Assembly: GCA_017512905.1 (NCBI GenBank)
Contig: JAFWEL010000060.1
Coordinates: 1-46,018, forward strand
DNA from: Clostridia bacterium
GTDB lineage: Bacteria; Bacillota; Clostridia; Christensenellales; Aristaeellaceae
Direction of reading: 5' to 3'
DNA: 46,018 nt
The notes under the pieces were generated by a model. The model did no database searches. It had not been told where the DNA came from and saw only the letters and a list, made by a program, of their open reading frames with translations. The position numbers were made by a program, and so were the translations under genes. Positions 12,101-24,100 of the stretch are shown here, one piece after another; within the stretch, counting starts at the first letter, position 1, and each line of letters begins with the position of its first letter.

Positions 12101-15100
12101 AACACGGCGACGACTGGAGACGGCGGCGCGATCTATACGGCAGCCGGTACGATCACCATTTCGGGTTCTGCCCAAATCTCCGGCAACAAGGCCGAGAGCG
12201 GCAACGGCGGCGCGATCTTTGCGGGAAGCGCGGTCATTGACATCAGCCAGAGCGGCAGCCTGACATGGAATACTGCGAAAAAAGGCGGCGCGATCTACGC
12301 GGAAACCGGTACGATCACGGTTTCCAATACGGCCACCACTTCATCCGAGGTGTTAAAACCGAGTGTTTCAAATAACACCGCTTCCGACGGTGACGGCGGC
12401 GCGATCTGGGTCGGCTCCGGTTCGATCACGGCGTCCGGCGGTACCTGGACGGGCAATAAAGCGGAAAGCGGCAAGGGCGGCGCGATCTATGCCAACGGCG
12501 CTTCCGTTACTGTATCCGAGGGTACGTTCGGCGGAAGCACTGACGAGGCCAATATAGCGAGAGAGGGCGGCGCAATATACGTAAATACCGGCACGGTTAC
12601 CGTCTCTGGCGGAACCATCGAATACAACACGGCCTCCGCCGGAAACGGCGGTGCGGTCTACGCGGGCAGCGGCAATGTGACGGTGTCCGGCGGAAGCATA
12701 GCCAATAACAGCGCCACGGCGAGCAGCGGCGGCGCTGTCTACGCCGGTACGGGCAACGTGATTCTGTCCGATGAAGCGGACCTGTCTGACAATACGGCAA
12801 AAACCAATGGCGGCGCGGTGTACGCCGGCGGCGGCAGCGTGACCGTGTCCTGCGAAAGCCTGAATGGGAATACGGCAACGGACGGCAAAGGTGGCGCGGT
12901 GTACGCCGAATCCGGCGCCGTTGCGTTCACGGGTGTAGCCGTGTCCGGGAACACCGCCGGAAGCGACGGCGGCGCGATGTATGCCGGATCGGGCACCATG
13001 TCGGTGACCGGCGGCAGCATGACCGACAATACTTCGGAAGCCGGAAACGGAGGCGCGCTCTGCGCGGGCTCCGGCAGCATCGCCCTCGATGGAGTCAGAT
13101 TCGGCGGCGTGGACGCAGGCAATGAGGCGACTTCCGGAAGCGGCGGCGCGGTCTACGCAGGAAGCGGCATCGTTTCGCTGACCAATACCGTAACCATGAC
13201 ATACAACACAGCCGGCACAAACGGCGGCGCGCTGTATGTCGGCAGCGGATCTGCATCGCTGGCATCGACGACTTCCATGGCCAATAACAGTGCGGTCAAC
13301 GGCGCGGCGGTATTTGTCGATTCCGGCAGAGCGACATTCACTGGCGGAACCTATACGACCAACACCGCCTCTGAGGGCGGTGCGGTCGGCATGGGCAGCA
13401 CAGACGCAAGGCTCTACTTCTCCGGGGACGTGAATATCTCCGGCAACACACTCTCCGATGACACGACCAAGAGCAACATCTATCTGGACCAGGATTCCAA
13501 GGACGTGCTCATCATGGAGGGCCTCGGAGGCAGCGCGAGCCTCGGTATCTATGTGCCTGACAGTATGACCTCGAAACGCGATGTGCCCGGCGCCAGATTT
13601 GCCACCTATACGAACGACAGCAACGTAACGACAAAGATTTCAAATGACCGCCGCGGCTTCAGTGTGCAGAAAGACGAGGATGCGAAACAGCTCTTCTGGG
13701 GTGCGAAGATCAAGGTTGAGGTGCGCTACCAGAAGTCCTTTGCGGAGAATATTCCGCCTGCAAGCATCGAAGGGACAGGAGATACCGATTATCAGGTGAA
13801 AAAAGCGGCGTTTGATTATTTCCCCGAATTTGACTCTGCGGCGATTTCGGAACTGGCTGACGAAATTAAAAACACCTATTCCCTCGGTCTTTCTTCGACC
13901 GCGGTTTATGCCATCGGTTTTGCAGGGGATGCCGCACAATACAGCGATTACGTCACGAATCTTGACTGGGACGATGCTTCCGAAACCTGGGAACTCAAAA
14001 AGCGGGACGGAAATACCGAGGCGCTTAACGGGCGAACGATTCTGATCTACTATGCAGAGCCGGCCTATATTTCCATCGAGAACAACGCCAGTTCGGCTCT
14101 GGAGATCAGCAGTCTTACTGTCGGAAATACCACGGTCGGACAGTTGGGCGTCATCAATACGACCACCAATGCCGGCTATGGCGCCGTATACGCAAAGAAC
14201 GGCTCGGTTCGCTCGGCGCTGCTTCCGGTGACGGAAGACGACCTGAACCTGGGGGTGAACGCAGCCATCACGATCCTGCTGCCTGGCGGGCAGGGCATGA
14301 CCTATCATCTTGACGGCGCATTTGGCAGCAGTGTCAGCGGTACCGTTCGTCTCAGGCGCGGGTCTTCCAGCCCGCTGCCCGAAGAAACGCTGACGGTAAC
14401 CAGCGGATCGTTTGCTCCCCTCACAGGGTCAACTCCGGGTTCGAGCGCGACCTATAAGATCATCTTCGGCAACGACAGATATGTCTGCAAGGTCGTTGAT
14501 TCTGCGGGTGGAGAGCATCGCTATACCACGATCAGCGGCGCGATCAATGATGTCAAAAACGGGACGATAAGCCTTACCACGGCAAAGACCGCCACGATCC
14601 AGATGCTGGTGGATTATCTGCTGCCGTCTTCGGATGCGGTTGTCGTTCCGGCGGGGTATGACATCACCTTTACTACGGCGACAGAGGGCACTTATACATA
14701 CAAGCCGGTTGATGCAGACGAACCCCGTGCCACCATCAGCCGCGACACCGACAATACCAACGCCATGATCTCCACGACGAGCGGGTCTGCGGCAACGGCT
14801 CTTACAATCAAAGACCTGGTCTTCAACGTCAAGGGCGTTCAGGGCAGCACTGAATACGGAGCCGTCGTTGCAAAAGGCAGCTCGGTAACCGTTGACAACG
14901 TGGATTTCACCGATCTTTACGCAAACAACGGCGGCGCTATTTTTGCGGAAACAACCTCCGGGGCAACAAATTCCTGGGTGAAGGTTAAAGATTCGTACTT
15001 CTACAACTGCCATTCCATAAGGGGCGGTTCCCGTGATGGCGGCGGGGCGATCCATGCGTACGTCGACAAGCTTAAAGTGGAAGGCTGTGAGTTTGATTCC

Positions 15101-18100
15101 TGCGAAGGAAACTGGCAGGCGGGCGCTGTTTTCCATAGGGTCGAATTCACCAATAACTATACGGAGTCCCTGATAACCAAATGTACATTCACCAACTGCC
15201 GGTCCAAGGCAGCCGGCGGCATGGAGCTTGGCTCACGCAACATCATCGTGAAAGGCTGCACCTTCGAGCACTGTTATGCCACTTCGCGTAACGGCGGCGG
15301 ATTCAACGTGTATATAATGACTACCGCCACTGGAGGAGGAGCACCGACCTTTGATTGCTGGACCAGAGTGGAGGACTGCACGTTCAATGATTGCGGCCTG
15401 ACAGCTGCCGGTGGAAGCAACGATGGCAACGGCGGCGGCTTCCGAAGCAGTTCAAAATATACAACGGTTGTCAACACCACCTTTACCAATTGTACGTCGC
15501 TCAAAAATGGCGGCGCGGTTGCTCTCTCCAACGGTAATGCCGTAAAGGCCGAGCTGATTGGCGTCACCATAAGCGGATGTTCGGCCGTAAACGGCGGCGC
15601 AGTGCACTCTGTGGGCAAACAGTTGGTCATCAGCGACAGCTACGATGTGGACGCAAACGGCAATCCGATCTTTGCAGACGGAACGGCAAAAGCTCCCGGC
15701 GGAGCTAACCTGTCCAGCGGCGTGAAAGCAGGAACGCACCGTGTCGGTGATATGAAGGTCGAAAACTGCACGGCGGCGACAGTTGGCGGCATTTACCACG
15801 ACAAGGACGATAACAGCGCCAAGCTGACCATTGCCAATGCCACGATAACAGGGAACACGTCAACCACCTCCACCGATGTAAAAAGCAGCGGCGGCGGAGT
15901 GCAAACGAAGGCAAGAACCGTCTCCATAACCGGTTCCAACATCTCGAACAATACCACAAAGGGAGTGGGCGGCGGACTGAATGCCTACAAATGCACCAAC
16001 CTGAATATTTCGGATACGACCATTTCCAACAACACGGCAGCAAGCAATGGCGGCGGTGTGTGGCTTGACGCGGATAGTGATACAAACCGCAATAACCAGG
16101 TGCTGACGATCAAGGGCAGCGCCATCGACGGAAACACCTCCGGCGGCAGCGGCGGCGGCATCTATACCCTGGCCAAGACGGTCACCATCGGTGCCAGCGA
16201 GACCAGGACAGACAGCAGCAGCGGCAAGCCCATTCGTTCCTCCGTTTCCCACAACACAGCAAAGACCAACGGCGGCGGCGTCTATCAGAGCCGGAATGTG
16301 GACGGCTCCAAGCTGGAGATCAGCGATGTCAGCATCGACGGCAACGGGGCCAACGGCGGCGCGGGCGGCGGCGTCTATGCGGGTGTGCGCACGCTGACGG
16401 CTACATCCGCGGAGATTTCCAGGAATACGGCGACCAGCGATGGCGGCGGTGTCTACTTCTATATTAAAGATAACGGGGATTTGATGGATCTGACCGTCGA
16501 GGGCTGCACGATGGACACCAACATCTCCGGCGGCAACGGCGGCGGCGTCTACACCATTGCCAAGACCGTAGAGATCAAAGCGCACACGGAAGGGACAGGC
16601 GAGGAAGCTGTAACGACCAACACGACGATCTCCGACTGCACGACGGCGAAAAACGGCGGCGGCATCTACCAGAACAGAGATGCTGAAGGCTCTGTGCTTA
16701 CGATATCCGACGCGGTTATCAGCGGAAATACGGCCAATGGCACAGGGAGCGAGCTTGGCGGCGGCGGCGTGTATGCCAATGTCTGGAACATGACCCTCAC
16801 GGCTTCGGAGGTCAGCGGGAATACCGCGGCAAAGCATGGCGGCGGTATTTACAAAAACAGCGCAAACAATGACCGTTATCTGAAGGTTGACAATTCCAGG
16901 GTGAAAAACAATACGGCCGGCAATCAGGGCGGCGGCATCTATTGCAGGTCTCAGCTGTACCTTCGCAACAACAGCGAGGTTTCCGACAACCACTTGACTT
17001 CCAGCACTGTGGACAACGCGGCTGGCGTGTTCCTTGAAAACAACCGCACGCTGTACGTGGGTCCGGAATTTACGGATGCGACGGCTGCGGCTGCGTTTAC
17101 GGATTCCTCATCTATCAAGGAGAACCACACGGCCGCAGGCACGGATTCCAACCTGCGTCTGTGGTGGGCGAGCAGTCAGAATGCCGCTGCCAGCGTGTAT
17201 GTCTATTGCCACCTGAACGGCAACATTGGCGTTACAAACGCGGCCAAGGTCGGCACACAGTTCGGCACGTCCTTCATTGCCAATCCGGACGGATTCCAGG
17301 ATGATGCTGCCGTATTCCAGGCGGACACCAGCACGCTGCACGGCATCATTGACAGAACAGACACAGCCGGGGTAAAGATCATCTGGGCGGGCCCGCCCAT
17401 TGCGAAGATCACCGGCAAGGATGCTGATGGCAACGACATCCTGCTCTATATGAAGGATAATGGTACCGGCCCGGCCATCTTTGACAAGCTGAACGCGGGC
17501 AACAATAGCAATTACGGCACGTCCAGCGCGTTTGGCATCCTGAACACGGCAAGCCCGACGCTGTACACGAAGGATGGCGAGCTTTATGAAGGCAAGACCT
17601 ACAGCATCAAGATGCTGGTGGAGAACTATACGTCCGAGACATACCTGATCGCAAATTACTATGAAGGCCGTGAATTGATCTTTACGACCGCAGGCGCTGG
17701 GGATACGGACGGCTATCCCTTCGAGGGCAGCACAGGCGGACGCGCCACCGTGACCCGCGGCGCCGGAACGGGCAACAACAGCTTCCTGAACGCGAATTGC
17801 AACCTCACGCTGACGAACATCGTCATCGATGGCGGCTCACAAAACGGCATCACCGCCCAAAGCAAAACGCGCAATCTGTATATCAATAACGCAAACGCGA
17901 AGGTCACGCTTGGCGAGGGCGCGATCTTGCAGAATGCGACCGTAAAGGAGGGTGACGGCGGCGGTGTGTATATCAATACCGGTTCCTTCGAAATCAATGG
18001 CGGCGTCATCCGCAACTGCGCCACGATCACGAAAGGTGACGGCGGCGGCGTGTATCTGAACAGCGGCACGTTCACGCTCAAAGCCGGTACCATCTACCAG

Positions 18101-21100
18101 TGTTCGGCGAATGGCGGCTCCGGCGGCGGCGTGCGTGACAAGGGTGGGAAATTCTACATGTCCGGCGGAACGATCCGCGGCTGCAGCGCGGTCAATGGCG
18201 GCGGCGTGTACCTCCCCGGCAGCGCAAGCAATTGCATGTACATGTCCGGCGGCTCTATCATCAACAACAGCGCCACAAAAGTAGGCGGCGGCATTGCGTT
18301 CTATGATGTAAATTCTCGGCTTTACCTTTCCGGCAAGGTGAACGTCTCGGGGAACACGGCGACCAAGGATGGGCAATCCGTTGCCTGCAACGTAGAGCTG
18401 AATCATGACAGGCCGACCGTGAAGAGTGGCAGTACTTATAATTTGAACTCTATTATCAACACGAACAACGGCGGCCTGAAAGGCGGCTCCTACATCGGCG
18501 TATATGTGCCTGACGATGCGAACTGCTACGACAAGCACGGAAAGGAGAAGATGCCGTTTGGTACATTCGCAATCGGCGACAATACGACGAACCTCTACAG
18601 CTTCGTGAACGACCGCAATGGCCTGAAGGGCGGCATAATTGAAAACCCGAGCCCCAATACGATTTACTGGATCCAGATCTTCTCACTGACGGTAAGCAAG
18701 GAGGTGCTGTCAAGCGCGTCCAATCCGGCGGACACGGATGAGACATTCAGCTTCACCGTTCATATCAGGGGCAATGCCACGGCAACCGGCCAGCTGAATG
18801 CCGCGCAGATCGACAGCAGCACCGGCTATTATGGTGGGATGACCTTTGAAAGCAACGGAAGGGATACCACCACGGCAACCTTTACCCTGAAAGCGGGAGA
18901 ATCCATGACGGCGGTGAACCTGTCCCAGGGACTTGACTATGAGGTCATCGAGAACCTGACCGACGAGCAGAAGACAAAATACGCCACCCTGCCGGCAACT
19001 GTTTATACAGGCACGATCGGCGAAAACAGGGGCAGTACCGGGAAAGATCCCTACACGTCGGTGGTAAAATACATCAACGTGCTGCCGGTCTGCAAGATTA
19101 CAAAGCCGAACGGGAACCTCCTGTATGTGAAGTATACCGACAGCGAAAACGGTGCGGCAAAGACCTTCTATGTGCCGGCGGTCTATACGGAGCTGACAGG
19201 GAATGGCGGCGCGTTCAAGGCGCTGGAGAGCGAAACGTTCTACCAGTCGGATTCCGGGAGCACTACCTATGCGGTGAGCGGCGATGCGCAGATCAAGATG
19301 TTGATTGCCAGTTACACGCAGAGAGAAGCCATTGAACTTCCGGGCACGGTGACCGGTACCGTGACGCTGACCACGGCGGGCGCTTCCGACGCCCGGTTCC
19401 CGAAACAGGATTCGGGTACTGCTGCTACCATTGCCCGCGGCGGGTTTACAAACGCATCCATGTTCACTGCCGGTGGAAAACTTGTGCTGACCAACATCAT
19501 TCTGGACGGCGCGAAGGGAATTTATACATCAACCGCGAATGGCGGCATCGTGAGTGTTCCCTCCGGTGGCAGACTGACGGTACAGACCGACGCGGTTTTA
19601 CAAAACTCAACCACCAGCGGCAACGGCGGCGCGGTATATGTGAACAACGGCGGTGCCATGACACTGACAGGAGGAAAGATATGGAAGAATGAAGTGACGA
19701 GCAATGGTGACGGCGCAGGCATCTATCTCGCGCATGAATCAACATCCAGTCACGGAACGCTCTATATCTCCGGTGGTCCATCGTTCGGCAGGGTGATGAG
19801 CCAGGGTTCCTTCTCAAACGAGGGCAACTATAAACAGGAGGAGCTGACTGCAAAGGGAAATGGCGGTACTTATTATCCAAAACCTCGTCAGGATATCTAT
19901 ATCGCCGGATATCAGAGCGATTCTGACGATGATACCTCCGCCGCTTCTCTGGTAGTCAATGGAGAAATCAGCTCTGACAATGGGAGCATCTGGGTCTGGG
20001 CGGCAGAATCGCCGCACTACTGGTCGACCCGTCAGTTTGCGAAGATCGAGGAGGGAATGAGCATTTCAGTGGACACCCTGGTGAACTCCCTCAAAGCCTT
20101 CCGAAATGCGCGGGATGACAAAGCAGCCAAGAATGATACGGGAAGCTATCTATACGGAATAACGAAGGATGGAAGGAATGCATTGTGGAACGGCAAACCG
20201 GTTTGCAAGCTGACAGACAGTAACAATGTTCTGCTATACGAACGCGTGTCTGTGGGTTCCAGATATGTTTTCAGTCCGGCGGTCTATTCCACGGTCGCGG
20301 AAGGATTCAATGCTACAACCAATGCATTGTACTACAACTCCGGCAGGACGCCCTATCCCGGAGCGCTGAAGCTGAAGATGCTTCAGGATTACGAATTGGA
20401 CAGCGGTGAGGCGAATATCACTTACGACACTGCCCGTGACCTGACCTTCACGACGGCGGAGATAAGAAGCAATAACAGTGATGGATATTACTATTCGCCT
20501 GCCACGGGTGCGACCGGCGACAGCCTGACGAATGCTACCCTCACAAAGGCGCAGTCTACGGCTTCGATGTTCACGGTGAACACAACGTCCAACAGCTTCA
20601 CGGTGAAAGACCTGATCTTTGATGGCGGCACCAGTGTGATGACCACGGAAAACGTAAACGGCGGCGCGTTCAATATCACGAGTGTGACTTCGGCGTCATT
20701 CAGCGGCGTGACAATCAACAAGCTGAATACGACCGGCGACGGCGGCGCAATCTACCTGGCCAAGGGTACGCTGAACGTAACCGACAGCACCATAGAGGGC
20801 TGCTCGGCGGTCAACGGCGGCGGTATCTGCGCGGATGGCAATGCCACCACAGTCAACCTGCTGGGCACGACGGCCATCGAGGGCAACACTGCCACTGTCA
20901 ATGGTACTGATGTTTCCACCGGCAACGGCGGCGGCGTTCACGTAAAGAACAGCGCGACGCTGAACATCGGCGGAAGCACCCGCATATCGAACAACATTGC
21001 CCAGGGACACGGCGGCGGCGTCTATACAATTTTGGGTGACAATAAGCTGACCCTCAGTGATGACGCCACGATTTCCGGCAATGAGGCCCGGCACAAGGAA

Positions 21101-24100
21101 GGCGGCGGCGGTATTTATCTGTGTGACGCGACGCTGGATATGACCGGCGGCACGATCTCCAACAACGTGGCGGGGACGGTCACCAGGGACGAAGACGGCA
21201 GCATCACTGATACCACCATAACGACCGGCGGGGGCGGCGGTGTGCGCCTGGCCAACCAGGGCGTGACCTTCACCATGAGCGGCGGCACGATCAGCGGCAA
21301 CAGCGCGGCCAACGGTGGCGCGGTGTACGTGGATACCGGCGCGAGCCTGATCATGTCCGGCGGTAAAGTCGGCAGCAGTGACTCTGCCAACACCGCGACA
21401 AACGGCGCGGGCGTTTACCTGAAGGGCAGCGGCGTGCTTACAGGCGGAACCATCAGCCATAACAGTGCCACCGGCAAAGGCGGCGGTGCGTATGTCGCGT
21501 CCGGCAGTTCAATTACGATGTCCGAAACCGCGGCCATCACCGACAACAGCGTTGGCAGCGTGGAAAACGGCGGCGGCGTGTACATCGCCGGAGAGAAGAC
21601 CACCGACGGCAATGGGAATGAGAGCGCTGTATCTGGCATCATCCATGTGCAGGGCGGCGTGAAGATCACCGGCAACACGGCGGGCAGCAGTGCCTCCAAC
21701 CTGCGTATCTCAGGTGATACCAGCCTGGTTGTGGACGGGAACCTGACCGCCAACGCGGCCATCGGCATCTGCACCGAGAAGGAAGAAGACATCGACCAGA
21801 TCGGCGTGGAGACGGCTGTCCGGGAGAACCTGGATGTGATCACCTATGACCGGAATGCCAGCATCTATGCCATCCCCTTCGGAACGAAGAAGGTGGTCTG
21901 GAAATTCGAGCCCGTGTGCAAGCTGACGGACGACAGCGATAAGCTGTTGTTCAAGAACGAAGACTTGGAGCCCGCGGTCTACATGACCCTGGCCGATGGC
22001 TTCGAGGCTGCAGCCGGTGCACTATACAACAAGAATGGTGGGGCCTATTCGGATTCCAGCACGGTCAAGCTGAAGATGCTGATGGATTATACCGTGCCGG
22101 AGCAGGTGAACAATCGTTCAAATCGCCCGATAATCTTTACCACGGCTGAGAACAACAAGAATGCATCTACATTGGATAAAGATGCAGGCGATATCTTTAT
22201 CTATTCTGGCATGAATGCTTCCAAAGCTACGGTCACCCGTGGATTTGACAACGTGGGCAGCATGGTTCAGTCCTACGGTATCCTGACGGTACAGAACCTG
22301 AAGCTGAATGGTGGCAACCAGTATAATCCCAGCAAAGAGCGGGATGCGGCCGAAGGTCAGACTGAGAGCCATCAGTATGGCGGTATACTGAATATACAGT
22401 CCGGAACTTTGAACATTTCTGCAGACGCGGAATTGGTGAACGGTAAGGCAAGGGCTGGCGGCGCCATCTATGCTGCCGACAGTTCGATTGTAAATATTTC
22501 CGCCGGTAGCATAACGGGCAACAGCGCAACCAACGGCGGCGCGGTATATATGGCTTCCGGAATGCTGAATGTGAATGGCAGCGCTTCGATCACCAACAAC
22601 GAGGTTACAGGCACCAACAGCCATGGTGGTGCGATCTTCCTGTCCGGTACTGCCCAGGCGAAGATTTCAGCAGGTACGATTTCCGGCAACAAGGCTGTCG
22701 CCAGCGGCGGCGCGGTGTATGCGGAAAGCCAGAGCGCTGTGTCGGTTTCCGGCGGTGAAATTACCAACAACCAGGCCACCGGCAACACCAGCCATGGCGG
22801 CGCGATTGCAGCCAGCGGCACGGGTGAATCCAACCATGCACAGGTCAATGTCTCCGGCGGCACGATCACCGGCAATACGGCTGTCATTGGCGGCGGCGCG
22901 GTGTATCTGGAATCCTATGCGACGTTTGAATTGAGTGGAACCGCGACCCTGTCGAACAATAAGACCACCGGTACACAGAGCTACGGCGGCGCAATCTTTG
23001 CCACAGCCAACAGCACGGTTACGGTATCCGGAGGCACGATCCGCGGCTCGACGACGCTTACCGAGCCCTGTGCCCGGTACGGCGGCGCGATTTACCTGGA
23101 GAGCTACAGCAGACTGAACATGTCCTCGGGTCAGATCATGGGTTGCAATGCCGGCAGTGATGGCGGTGCGATGTATGTGACGGATTATGCGACAGTTGAG
23201 ATGACAGGCGGAAGCATTTTGAATTGCACCGCTTCGAACTATGGTGGAGCAATCTACAACGCGAGCACGACTGTGCCCAATAACGGCAGTACGATAAGTC
23301 TGACCAACGCAACCATCGACGGGCATAACGAACTTTCGTCAGAGACGGCAAACGCTCGGAGCGGCGGTGGCATCTGTATGGCAGTCGGCACCCTTGCCCT
23401 CGGCGAAAGTAGTCGTATCGAGGATTGCACCGCTTCGCTTTATGGCGGCGCGATCTACAACCAGAGCGAGACTGTGCCCAATAACGGCAGCACGGTAAGC
23501 CTGACCAACGCGACCATCGACGGGCATAACAGCTTGTCGGCAGGTACACTAAACGCCAACAGTGGCGGCGGCATCTATATGCAGAAGGGTACGCTGTCGG
23601 TTGGCAGTGACAGCCGCATCGAGGATTGCACCGCTTCGATTTATGGCGGCGCGATCTACAACCAGAGCGAGAACGTGCCCAATAACGGCAGCACGGTAAG
23701 CCTGACCAACGCGACCATCGACGGGCATAACGACCTGTTGGCAGGTACATCGAACGCCAACAGTGGTGGCGGCGTCTATATGGAGAAGGGTACGCTGTCG
23801 GTTGGCAGTGACAGCCGCATCGAGGATTGCACCGCTTCGCTTTATGGCGGCGCGGTGTACGACAGCAGTGCCGGCAAGGCCGCTGAAGGGACGAATCCGG
23901 CAATTTGCGGCTTCACCATGACCGGCGGCACGATCACCGGCAATACCGCTTCGAACTATGGCGGCGCGGTGTATGTAGCGGCGAACGCGACGGCGGAGAT
24001 GACCGGCGGCGAGATCGTCGGTAATACCGCCAATACCAATGGCGCGGGCATCTATCTTGCGGAGAATTCGAAGCTGAAGCTGAAGGACAACCCGAGCTTC

